Positions 38,713 to 47,633 of a stretch of DNA of 52,554 bases are shown piece by piece. The stretch comes from Lachnospiraceae bacterium (lineage in GTDB: Bacteria > Bacillota > Clostridia > Lachnospirales > Lachnospiraceae). Positions within the stretch are counted from its first letter, which is position 1, and each line of letters opens with the position of its first letter. The notes beneath the pieces are model-generated. The model saw only the letters and a list, made by a program, of their open reading frames with translations. It searched no databases and was not told the DNA's origin. The position numbers and the translations under genes were made by a program. The stretch spans positions 1-52,554 of the forward strand of contig JAEEGT010000113.1 of NCBI GenBank assembly GCA_016280465.1, written 5' to 3'.

Positions 38713-40488
38713 TCATTTTAAAGTAAATTTCACCGATCTGAGCTTTTCAAGTTTCTTGTGCTCCTCGATGGATCTCATCATATCTTCCACCGAACCGCCT
38801 TCCGCCTTGTCCAGTGTGTCGAGACTGTTACGCTTGATGGCGTAGACCATGTCTCCCAGTGCTTTTTCTTTGTCCTGTTTGCTTTCAACAGGCTCCATCT
38901 CCGTGTTGAAGATCTCAGCTACCACTGCCTGGTCCGCTTCTTCTTCGAACATGTTCACCAAAGCCGCCGGATTAAGATTTCCCGCCTCGATATCGGAAAA
39001 CATCCGTGTTGCCACCGCAAAATAGATCCTGTCGGTGAAATCCGAAGGGGATATATAATCCTTCACAGCCCTGTAGATCCCCGTATCTTCGCACATCCAG
39101 GTCAGTAACGTACGCTGTATGCGCTTGATACTCTCATCAGGGTCCTTGGGCCTTGAGGGTGCGGGCTTCGGTCTGTCCACAGGCCGGTATTCGCCGCCGT
39201 TCTTTGCCGCTATGGATGCAACAGTCCGTTTCACGGTTTCCGCCGCGATCCCGTAGCGCTCGGTAAAAGCACTCATATAGCTTTCACGTTCAACTTCATC
39301 AGGCATGGAAGCAAGCAGTTCGCAAACCCCTTTGATAAAGGCGGTCTTTTCGTCGGGATCCGACATGTTCTTGCTCTCGTACAGGATCCTTACTTCGAAA
39401 AGAAAACCGTTCTCAGCTTCTTTGATCCGCTGCTCGTAGGCTTCTGCTCCTTCATTCTTGATGAATTCATCCGGGTCCTTATAGGGACGAAGATTGATCA
39501 CCCGGCACACCACATCGCTCTCTCTTAAGATCTTGATGGCACGGAGTGCGGCATTGACTCCCGCTCCGTCGCTGTCGTAGGCCAGATACACCGGCTTCTT
39601 GAAGCGCTTTATTATGCTGGCGTGTCCCGAGGTAAATGCTGTTCCCAGTGAGGCTATGGCATTGTTAAAGCCTGCCTGGTGCTGGGATATTACGTCCATG
39701 TAGCCCTCACAGAGTATAAAGAAATCTCTGCGGGTGCTCCTTGCTATATTCAAACCGTAGATAGTCCGACTCTTGTCGAATACAGCGGTTTCCGGCGAGT
39801 TTAGATACTTTGGTTTGGCATCGGACATGACTCTTCCGCCAAAGGCTATCACGCGGTTTCTTTCATCCGCGATGGGAAACATCACACGGTTCCAGAACTT
39901 ATCGGTAAAGCCCTTTGCTTCGTCAAAGGTCACCAGTCCGGATTCACGTATGGCTTCCGTGGAGAACCCCTGCTTTTTCAGATAATTAAAGAGGTTATCC
40001 CTGGACAAAGGCGCAAAGCCCAGTCCAAACTGCTTTATGGTCTCATCGGAAAGGCCCCGGCCCTTAAGATATTTAAGGCCGACCTCGCCTTCCCTGTCTT
40101 TTAATCTGTAACAAAAAAAGCCCGCCGCTTTTAGATTGATATTCAACAGTTCGTCTCGTACGGAACGGCGCTGTTTTTCTTCTTCGGAGTATTCGGGCTC
40201 GGGAAGTTCGATTCCTGCCCTGTCCGCAAGATACTTAAGCGCTTCGGGGAATGTTGCGTTCTGGTACTTCATGATGAAGGTAATAACATTCCCGCCGGCT
40301 CCGCAACCGAAGCAATGGCACATCTGCTTCGTGGGCGATACCGCAAAAGAAGGGGTCTTTTCACTGTGAAAAGGACAAAGTCCCGTGTAGTTCGAGCCCT
40401 GACGCTTTAAAGACACGAAACTGCCCACCACATCCACTATATCGTTTCTCTGCCTGATCTCATCGATCAGTTCGTCGGGATACCTCAT
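38713..40488 (-). CDS. dnaG: DNA primase
   Basis: YTGLCPFHSEKTPSFAVSPTKQMCHCFGCGAGGNVITF zinc finger; TOPRIM FILCEGYMDVISQHQAG. Confidence 0.98.
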   Translation of the reverse strand: MRYPDELIDEIRQRNDIVDVVGSFVSLKRQGSNYTGLCPFHSEKTPSFAVSPTKQMCHCFGCGAGGNVITFIMKYQNATFPEALKYLADRAGIELPEPEYSEEEKQRRSVRDELLNINLKAAGFFCYRLKDREGEVGLKYLKGRGLSDETIKQFGLGFAPLSRDNLFNYLKKQGFSTEAIRESGLVTFDEAKGFTDKFWNRVMFPIADERNRVIAFGGRVMSDAKPKYLNSPETAVFDKSRTIYGLNIARSTRRDFFILCEGYMDVISQHQAGFNNAIASLGTAFTSGHASIIKRFKKPVYLAYDSDGAGVNAALRAIKILRESDVVCRVINLRPYKDPDEFIKNEGAEAYEQRIKEAENGFLFEVRILYESKNMSDPDEKTAFIKGVCELLASMPDEVERESYMSAFTERYGIAAETVKRTVASIAAKNGGEYRPVDRPKPAPSRPKDPDESIKRIQRTLLTWMCEDTGIYRAVKDYISPSDFTDRIYFAVATRMFSDIEAGNLNPAALVNMFEEEADQAVVAEIFNTEMEPVESKQDKEKALGDMVYAIKRNSLDTLDKAEGGSVEDMMRSIEEHKKLEKLRSVKFTLK

Positions 40489-40517
40489 TAACCCTCCAAA
40501 TACCCGTTCCGAAGCAA

Positions 40518-41522
40518 TCAGTAATGCCAGGATTTCGGGATAAACAGTTCTTCGTACTGAGCGACGGCGTACCGGTCCGTCATAGCCCCCACATAATCAC
40601 ATACGACCCGTTCCCTTGAGTCCCCCTTGTCGTGCAGGGCCTTTAATTCCGGAGGAAGCAGATCAAAGTGTTTAAGGTAATACTCGTAAAGAGTCTTCAT
40701 CAAAGACTCGGCCTTGGCTTCTTCGCCTTTGGCCTCGGGATTCTGATAAACATGCTCGAACATAAAGGCTCTCAGGGCCTTCATGGCTCCCGCGGTCTCT
40801 TCACTCATGACGATGTCGGGCTTGTTCATGCTGTTCATCACGATGTCATGGATAAAGAAATCAAGGCGCTTACCTGTGGTATCACCGATAACGTCCGTTA
40901 TTTCTTTAGGGACGTCAGATTCTTTAAGGATACCGGCTCTGATAGCATCGTCCATATCATGGTGGATATAGGCGATCTTATCGGAAAATCTCACGATCTT
41001 TCCTTCGAGAGTAAAGGGCATGCCGTCGGTCTGATGATTGAGCATTCCGTCCCTGACCTCAATGGTGAGGTTAAGTCCCTGTCCGTCCTTCTCAAGGAAG
41101 TCCACGGTCCTGACACCCTGTACCGAGTGATCGAAGCCCTCGGGGCAGACCTCATTTAAAGCTCTCTCTCCCGCATGACCGAAGGGTGTGTGTCCAAGGT
41201 CATGACCTAAGGCGATAGCCTCCACCAGATCTTCGTTAAGTCTTAATGCCTTGGCTATGGTGCGGGCATTCTGGGATACTTCAAGAGTATGTGTAAGCCT
41301 GGTCCTGTAATGGTCTCCGTCGGGAGAAAGAAAGACCTGTGTCTTATCTTTGAGTCTTCTGAAGGATTTACAGTGGATTATGCGGTCCCTGTCCCGCTGA
41401 TAAACGGGTCTTATGTCGCACTGAGGTTCGGGGCGCAGTCTCCCCTTTGACTCTGCGCTCAAAGAAGCATAGGGACTTAAGAACTCACTTTCCATTCTTT
41501 CAAGAGTCTCGCGAATGTGCAT
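40518..41522 (-). CDS. dgt: dNTP triphosphohydrolase
   Basis: HD domain (FRRLKDKTQVFLSPDGDHYRTRLTHTLEVSQ; ALGHDLGHTPFGHAGE). Confidence 0.95.
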   Translation of the reverse strand: MHIRETLERMESEFLSPYASLSAESKGRLRPEPQCDIRPVYQRDRDRIIHCKSFRRLKDKTQVFLSPDGDHYRTRLTHTLEVSQNARTIAKALRLNEDLVEAIALGHDLGHTPFGHAGERALNEVCPEGFDHSVQGVRTVDFLEKDGQGLNLTIEVRDGMLNHQTDGMPFTLEGKIVRFSDKIAYIHHDMDDAIRAGILKESDVPKEITDVIGDTTGKRLDFFIHDIVMNSMNKPDIVMSEETAGAMKALRAFMFEHVYQNPEAKGEEAKAESLMKTLYEYYLKHFDLLPPELKALHDKGDSRERVVCDYVGAMTDRYAVAQYEELFIPKSWHY

Positions 41523-41616
41523 TCAGAACTCCTTTCGGACGAAGGTTCCTACAGTGAAAGGGACCGGTTTTCGGCCCCTACTTTTATTATTCTTCGTAAA
41601 ACATCAAATTCCTTTT

Positions 41617-43572
41617 TTATTCGTAACCGATGGCACCTTTTTTTGCGCCGACGGGGTTACGGTATATCATGAAATTGTCGTAACCGTCGGTAATATTGGG
41701 GAGAACTCCGATAAGTGTATAGCCCTCGGGGATCTCGTTAAGGACTTCATACTCCTCCGTTGCCATGGGAGCTTCCTTGGGTTCGCCCAAGGAGGCCTCA
41801 AAGGTTCCTTCATAGTAGGTTCCGGGTTTTTCGTTTAAAGAAACCCTTACCGTTGCAGTACCGTCCACGAAACCACCGATATAATTGCCGAAGCAGACCT
41901 CCGTGTACTCAGCAAGGGATGTGTAGGCGTAGGTGTTCTTTTTGTAGTAAACACCGAAGCCCTCGGGCTTATCATCCTTGTAAAAGCCTTCAAAGGCGTA
42001 GTAACTGGTGTCCTTGATCTTGATAAAGGAAATGCCGTATCCGTCTCTGACACCGTTCGTGTAATTTCCGAAAAAGAAATAGTAGCTGACAAGTTTGTTG
42101 CCATTCTCATCAATCACTTCGTCGCCGTAGGTGTAAAGTCCGCAGGCAAGGCCCGTATAGCCCTGTGTAAAGCCTTCGGGAGCCCACAGAAGCTTTCCGT
42201 CTTCACAGTTTGAAGAAAGAAGCTGGGCATCATCGGAGCCGTCGATGGTCTGCATTGCGATCCAGTCATGGGCAAGCATTCCGAAGTTAAGGCCTTCCGC
42301 AGCCCTTGCTTTTTCCTCGGAGAAGGTCCCGGCATTTTCATCGTAGTATGCTTTCATTGCCTCGAAGACTGCAGACATAAGGCTGTTTTTTGTATTATAA
42401 AGGGATTCGGCATTATCGATCCGTTCTGTTTGCGCATCGACAGCAAGCGACAGTTTCTCACCGTACTCAGCGAGGAGCTTTCGTGCTTCTTCAAAGGCAT
42501 CTCTTGAAAGGGCGTCACCGATGAGGATATCGGCAGTCGCTGCGCCCCTGACCCTGCAATAATCAGCGGAGCTTACTTCATAAGCCCGCACAAAGAGGTC
42601 GAGTTTTGTTTGACCTTCTGTTCCGGTGTCAAAAAGTGTGTCCGCGTACTTAACGCAGGAATCGGAAAGTGCAGCGCTGAGAGTTCCCGGCTTATCGAGG
42701 GTTTCATATACCGCATCCAGCTTGGCGCAGTAGGCAGCACCGTTGTTATCATAATCCTTGAATATATCAGCCGCACAAAGATAGAGTTCTTCACAGTCGG
42801 TCTTTTCTTCGTCGGTGAAGGCTTCCGTACGTTCGGAGAGCTTCACAAGAGCCTCCAGAGCGGCTTTCTCGGCCTTCTCGTCACCCAGGGCGGACATGCA
42901 GAGGAGCTTGCCGTGAATGGCCTTATAATCAGTCTCGTCCAGTTTTTCAACCTTAACATAGTTATTTAGGGCCTTCTCGTAATCACTTCCGGCATAAGCC
43001 TTGTCGGCAGCGTTCATGTAGCGCTTGATGCGGTTTGCGGGCAGCAAGAAGATCACCAGCACCACCAAGGCAGCAACCGCCACCACACAGCCGAGGATCG
43101 TGACTGCCAATGATGTTATGTTAACCTTCATGGCACGATCTTCCTCAGACCCGGGCTGAGCTTCGGTTTCGGTCTTCTCTTCGGTCTCAGACTTATCTTC
43201 GGTCTCGGTCTTTTCCGCAGATTCAGGCTTATCTTCAGATCCGGTTTTATCTTCAGATTCAACTTTATCTTCAGCTTCAGTTTCGTCTTCGGGTTCAGTT
43301 TTATCTTCTGCTTCAGGATTCCCGGAAGTTTCTCCGGTTTCGGAGTTTTCTCCCTCTTCGGATCTTTCTTCGCTCTCAGCTTTATCTTCAGTTTCGGCTT
43401 TATCTTCGGTCTCAGTCGGTGCTTCGGATTCGGATCTTTCTTCCGCTTCAGTTTTCTCTTCGACCTCGGCCTCAGCTTCGGCTTCAGCCTTCGCTTCGGT
43501 TTCAACCGCTTCGGAAGTCTCTTCAGCCTCGACTTTATTCTCGTCTTCTTTGTTCTTTAACTCGTCCGACAT
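41617..43572 (-). CDS. acidic-repeat / single-TM / MORN-like repeat protein
   Basis: N-terminal about 145 aa E/K/T/S repeats, TM SLAVTILGCVVAVAALVVLVIFLL, helical middle, C-terminal GNYTNGVRDGYG / GFYKDDKPEGFGVYY / GNYIGGFVDGTA MORN-like units. Confidence 0.82.
   Translation of the reverse strand: MSDELKNKEDENKVEAEETSEAVETEAKAEAEAEAEVEEKTEAEERSESEAPTETEDKAETEDKAESEERSEEGENSETGETSGNPEAEDKTEPEDETEAEDKVESEDKTGSEDKPESAEKTETEDKSETEEKTETEAQPGSEEDRAMKVNITSLAVTILGCVVAVAALVVLVIFLLPANRIKRYMNAADKAYAGSDYEKALNNYVKVEKLDETDYKAIHGKLLCMSALGDEKAEKAALEALVKLSERTEAFTDEEKTDCEELYLCAADIFKDYDNNGAAYCAKLDAVYETLDKPGTLSAALSDSCVKYADTLFDTGTEGQTKLDLFVRAYEVSSADYCRVRGAATADILIGDALSRDAFEEARKLLAEYGEKLSLAVDAQTERIDNAESLYNTKNSLMSAVFEAMKAYYDENAGTFSEEKARAAEGLNFGMLAHDWIAMQTIDGSDDAQLLSSNCEDGKLLWAPEGFTQGYTGLACGLYTYGDEVIDENGNKLVSYYFFFGNYTNGVRDGYGISFIKIKDTSYYAFEGFYKDDKPEGFGVYYKKNTYAYTSLAEYTEVCFGNYIGGFVDGTATVRVSLNEKPGTYYEGTFEASLGEPKEAPMATEEYEVLNEIPEGYTLIGVLPNITDGYDNFMIYRNPVGAKKGAIGYE
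43115..43125 (+). repeat. GTTATGTHAAC word (T variant)
   Basis: Exact; TM junction of acidic-repeat protein (VNIT). Confidence 0.85.
43138..43530 (-). repeat. degenerate tandem repeat encoding acidic TEDKxESE-type units
   Basis: Repeated GAAGATAAA(G/A)CxGAA-type units by eye over about 390 bp. Confidence 0.8.
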
Positions 43573-43584
43573 GGTGTCTCCTAT

Positions 43585-43595
43585 GTTATGTAAAC
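43585..43595 (+). repeat. GTTATGTHAAC word (A variant)
   Basis: Exact; intergenic. Confidence 0.85.
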
Positions 43596-43643
43596 TTCAT
43601 TTCCGGTTTCGCGTCAGTTTCGCTACTATCCGTAAAACAACCA

Positions 43644-43677
43644 ATTCCCGCGGAAAGAGAAACCCATTCCGCGGGAT
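43644..43677 (-). terminator. strong hairpin/terminator in intergenic region
   Basis: ATTCCCGCGGAA-N11-TTCCGCGGGAT; on the minus strand followed by TTGGTTGTTTT. Confidence 0.65.
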
Positions 43678-43680
43678 GAT

Positions 43681-43691
43681 GTTATGTTAAC
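43681..43691 (+). repeat. GTTATGTHAAC word (T variant)
   Basis: Exact; intergenic, abutting hairpin 43644..43677. Confidence 0.85.
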
Positions 43692-43709
43692 TATTTTCCT
43701 GTTTCGGCA

Positions 43710-44132
43710 TTACTTTATGCACTCGGCACTGACAAACTCATACTGTTTGCCCGCCATAAGGCGCTCACAGGCCTCCTTGTCGGAAACCTTCAGTACCATG
43801 CATGCTCCTTCTTCTTTCAGGGAAAGATCGTACATATACTCTATGTTGATGCCTTCCCCGCTTATATCCTTAAGAAGATCTGCCAGGGCTCCCACACGGT
43901 CTGCCAGCTTCACAGCCAGGACCTTGGTAATGTGAGCGGAGAATCCTGCGGTCTTAAGTGCATCCACAGCACCGTCGGGATCGCTCACGATCATACGGAG
44001 CATTCCGTAATCCCTGGTATCCGCCAGGCTCAGGGATTTAATATCTATATTGGCATCCTTCAGGGTAAGGAGTGCGCTTTTAAGTCTTCCTTCGCTGTTT
44101 TCAAGAAAAACCGATACCTGCTTTAAAAACAT
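43710..44132 (-). CDS. tandem ACT-domain protein
   Basis: Start reassigned to ATG 44132: MFLKQVSVFLENSEGRLKSALLTLKDANIDIKSLSLAD, ACT repeat. Confidence 0.9.
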   Translation of the reverse strand: MFLKQVSVFLENSEGRLKSALLTLKDANIDIKSLSLADTRDYGMLRMIVSDPDGAVDALKTAGFSAHITKVLAVKLADRVGALADLLKDISGEGINIEYMYDLSLKEEGACMVLKVSDKEACERLMAGKQYEFVSAECIK

Positions 44133-44169
44133 ATAACCCTCCTGTCGTAGAAACACTACGCATGGTGCT

Positions 44170-45471
44170 TTAGTCAAATACTCTCTTATCGATCACGTGA
44201 ACGCTCTTTCCTTCCGCTCTGGCAAGAGTCTTGGGTTCAACAAGTTTAACTTTAACGGCAATGCCGATGGCAGTCTTGATGACGCCTTCGATGCGCCTTG
44301 TCAGGTTCTCCAGTTCTCTGATCTCATCGCTGAAGAAACGTTCTTCAACCTCTACCTGAACCTCCACGGTATCCAGATTGTTCACTCTGTCCACGATGAT
44401 CATGTAATGAGGAAGTGTCTCGGATACCTCAAGAAGCGCAGCTTCGATCTGTGAAGGGAATACATTCACGCCGCGAAGGATGAGCATATCATCGGAACGA
44501 CCCTTGAAACGGGCGATCCTTGCGGTAGTCCTGCCGCATTCACACTTTTCTCTGGAGATACTGGTAAGGTCCTTGGTACGGTATCTGATAAGCGGGATTC
44601 CTTCCTTGGTAAGGGTGGTAAATACCAGCTCGCCCACTTCACCGTCAGCCACAGGCTTTAATGTATCCTTGGAAATGATCTCGGGAAGGAAATGATCCTC
44701 CTGCACATGCAATCCCTTGTGATAAAGACAGTCACAGGCCACACCGGGACCCATGATCTCGGAAAGGCCGTAGATATCAAAGCAATTGATGTGAAGTTCT
44801 TCCTCTATCTGCTGGCGCATCTTTTCGGTCCAGGGTTCCGCACCGCAGACCGCCACCTTGAGTTTGATCTTGTCAAGATCTCCGCCTTCCTTGATAGTCT
44901 CGGCAATATGGAGAAGATAGGAAGGAGTACACATTATTCCGGTAACACCGAAGTCTTTCATCATGGTGATGAGCTTCTTGGTATTTCCGGTAGACATGGG
45001 TACAACAGTGGCGCCCGTATTCTCGACACCGTAGTGAGCTCCAAGGCCTCCGGTAAAGAGTCCGTAACCGTAGGCGACCTGAACTATATCGTTCTTGGAT
45101 ATACCGCACTGTACCAGGGCTCTTGTGACGCATTCAGACCAGATATCGATATCGTGTCTTGTGTAGCCCACAACGGTAGCCTTACCGGTTGTACCGCTGG
45201 AGGCGTGGATCCTTACGATCTCAGACTGGGGAGCAGCAAAGAGACCGAAGGGATAAGTATCCCGCAGATCGTCCTTGGTAGTATAAGGGAGTTTGTTAAG
45301 ATCTTCAAGCCCCCTTATGTCCCCGGGTTCAAGACCCTGAGCCTGCATTCTTTTTCTGTAGAATTCCACGTTGTGGTAAACATAGTTTACCTGCTTTACA
45401 AGGCGCTTGCCCTGAAGGTTCTCAAGTTCGTCCCTGGACATGCATTCCTTGGCTTCGTTCCAAATAGCCAT
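44170..45471 (-). CDS. paaK: phenylacetate-CoA ligase family protein
   Basis: [38 protein letters not shown]. Confidence 0.95.
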   Translation of the reverse strand: MAIWNEAKECMSRDELENLQGKRLVKQVNYVYHNVEFYRKRMQAQGLEPGDIRGLEDLNKLPYTTKDDLRDTYPFGLFAAPQSEIVRIHASSGTTGKATVVGYTRHDIDIWSECVTRALVQCGISKNDIVQVAYGYGLFTGGLGAHYGVENTGATVVPMSTGNTKKLITMMKDFGVTGIMCTPSYLLHIAETIKEGGDLDKIKLKVAVCGAEPWTEKMRQQIEEELHINCFDIYGLSEIMGPGVACDCLYHKGLHVQEDHFLPEIISKDTLKPVADGEVGELVFTTLTKEGIPLIRYRTKDLTSISREKCECGRTTARIARFKGRSDDMLILRGVNVFPSQIEAALLEVSETLPHYMIIVDRVNNLDTVEVQVEVEERFFSDEIRELENLTRRIEGVIKTAIGIAVKVKLVEPKTLARAEGKSVHVIDKRVFD

Positions 45472-45491
45472 TGGCGAGTTCCCCCTTTTAT

Positions 45492-46067
45492 TTATAATCC
45501 ATAGCCTTTAAGAAAGGCCTGTTTGTTGATCTCAACGGTCTTCGGAGGCACTGTCTCTTCAATGACCGAAAGCCACTCGTCTTTTGAAAAATCCATGTGT
45601 TTGGCAGCAAGTCCGAGAACAATGATATTAAACACCTTGGGATTTCCCATCTTCAGAGCTTCGTCACCGGCATCCACACTGTATACGGTATGGGTCTTGG
45701 CAAGATCCTCAAGTATACCTTCGGGGTACTGCTCTGCTCCCGTAACCACCGGCATGGGGTCGATACGCTGATCGTTGACTATAAGAACCCCGTCCTTTTT
45801 AAGGAAATGGGCGTATCTTAAGGCTTCAAGGCGCTCAAAGGCAATAAGCACATCGGCCTGACCTTCTTCAACTATGGGTTCGTAAACCCTGTCGCCGTAC
45901 CTTACAAAGGTAACCACGCTTCCGCCTCTCTGGGCCATTCCGTGGACTTCCGACAACTTGACATCATAACCCGCTCTGGTCATGATGGCTCCCAGTATCC
46001 TGCTTGTAAGGAGGGTTCCCTGTCCTCCCACGCCAACGATCATAATATTCTTTGTTACATCATGCAT
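45492..46067 (-). CDS. iorB: indolepyruvate ferredoxin oxidoreductase beta subunit
   Basis: [51 protein letters not shown]. Confidence 0.95.
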   Translation of the reverse strand: MHDVTKNIMIVGVGGQGTLLTSRILGAIMTRAGYDVKLSEVHGMAQRGGSVVTFVRYGDRVYEPIVEEGQADVLIAFERLEALRYAHFLKKDGVLIVNDQRIDPMPVVTGAEQYPEGILEDLAKTHTVYSVDAGDEALKMGNPKVFNIIVLGLAAKHMDFSKDEWLSVIEETVPPKTVEINKQAFLKGYGL

Positions 46068-47610
46068 TTTTCATTTCCTGCTTTCTTTCGTACATGGCCA
46101 CATCGGCTCTCTTGAATACGGAATCAACCCCGGTATCGTGTTTGGGATCGTACTTCGCCACACCGATGGCGGCGGATATCCTCTCCCATTCCTCAAGGGT
46201 CGCATCCCTCTTTATCTCTTCAAGCCTTAAGTTAAAGCTTGTAACCAATTCATCACAATTATCGTAATCACCGTTTCGGAGTATTATGACAAACTCATCG
46301 CCGCCAATCCTGAATACCGGAGAATGGGCGAAAACGGTGCAGACCAGCCGGCACAGACATTTAATGGCGAAATTGCCTCTGTCGTGGCCGTAGGTATCGT
46401 TGATACGCTTAAGATAGTTAAGGTCCACCATACCGATACCGAACCGGGTAAGACCTTCTCCGATCTCCTTGTTGATGCCCTCGATCACACTGTCATAGGC
46501 GGTCTTGTTCCTTATTCCCGTAAGGGCATCCTTGTTGGCAAGTTCGTTAAGATCCGCTGCTTTTTGCTGGGAACTCTTAAGTTCCTGAGTCGTCCTTATA
46601 AGGCTGCGGATGTAGTTCTCCATTTCGGTGATCATGCTGGCAAACTGCCTTGCCAGGGACGATATTTCATCGCCGCCGGCGATCTCCCTTGCTATGATCT
46701 CCGCAATGCCTGATTCCTTGGTCTCAGAGTACATACGCACTCCGCTCTCAAGTCGTTCCAGTTTCCTGATATAAAGCCTGTTGATGCTGATGAGCAAAAG
46801 CACCATGCTCACCACGATCACCGATGCGATAACGGCAAGCTGTATCAGTGTATTTGTAAGGATCTCTTTATTGACCCTCGCAACCGCGATCTCCGTTCCT
46901 ATAAGGCCCAGAGTCTCGCCGTCCACTTTAAGGGGAGTGTAATAAGAATAGGTGTGGCCCCAGGCATTGTTCCACTCCTGATAGCCCGCCTGCTTTTCCT
47001 TGGTAAACCAGGTATCCCACTCGATCTTATAGACCTCGGGATCGTTGTAGTATTCATCGCCGAGATAAAGGAATACACCGTTTTCCGTTTCTTTCTTGGT
47101 CCTTTCCCCGTCGATCATATAGACCACGTGGTACTCTTCTTCCTTCATGACGATATAGTAGGTGTAGGGAATATCAAAGGATTCCCTTGCCTGCTCGAAG
47201 GTCAACAGCCAGTACTCATGGTAATAGATGAAGAAAGCTTTTTGCATTTCCTCGTCCATATCCCTGAGCCTGATGTCCTTGCCCAGTTCTTTTCCCGGGT
47301 ATTTTTCGGAAAACATACGGACAAACTCTGCTCTGGCGGTCTCATACTCATCAAATTCGTAAGGAATATCCACTTCCTCAAAATGGGCCATGTAGTATTC
47401 CTGGTAGAACTTAAAGGCTTCACCGTCGGAAACCAGCATGCTCTCAAGATATTCGCCTATGCTGCGGATATCTCTCTCGCACTGCTTCTTGTAGATGTTC
47501 ATCTGGCTGAAATAAGTGGCCAGTCCCGATACGATCAGAACAAATATCGTAAAGGCGACAAAAACCGTAGTAAGTCTGAATAGAAGTCCTATCTTCTTAC
47601 TCTTTGCCAT
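46060..47610 (-). CDS. membrane diguanylate cyclase with extracellular sensor and HAMP-like region
   Basis: TM at both ends of a periplasmic domain; FRIGGDEFVIILRNG GGDEF motif. Confidence 0.93.
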   Translation of the reverse strand: MAKSKKIGLLFRLTTVFVAFTIFVLIVSGLATYFSQMNIYKKQCERDIRSIGEYLESMLVSDGEAFKFYQEYYMAHFEEVDIPYEFDEYETARAEFVRMFSEKYPGKELGKDIRLRDMDEEMQKAFFIYYHEYWLLTFEQARESFDIPYTYYIVMKEEEYHVVYMIDGERTKKETENGVFLYLGDEYYNDPEVYKIEWDTWFTKEKQAGYQEWNNAWGHTYSYYTPLKVDGETLGLIGTEIAVARVNKEILTNTLIQLAVIASVIVVSMVLLLISINRLYIRKLERLESGVRMYSETKESGIAEIIAREIAGGDEISSLARQFASMITEMENYIRSLIRTTQELKSSQQKAADLNELANKDALTGIRNKTAYDSVIEGINKEIGEGLTRFGIGMVDLNYLKRINDTYGHDRGNFAIKCLCRLVCTVFAHSPVFRIGGDEFVIILRNGDYDNCDELVTSFNLRLEEIKRDATLEEWERISAAIGVAKYDPKHDTGVDSVFKRADVAMYERKQEMKNA

Positions 47611-47633
47611 AATGCAATCCCCTCAAATTACGG

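Noticed and set aside
43128-43505. 125-aa K/P/R-rich minus ORF (ribosomal-protein-like composition)
   Set aside because: Out-of-frame reading of the acidic repeat DNA.
8193-43691. Repeated word as CRISPR repeats or attC core sites
   Set aside because: Spacing is irregular (15 bp to over 10 kb), word is only about 12 bp, and GTTATGT does not match the GTTRRRY integron core.
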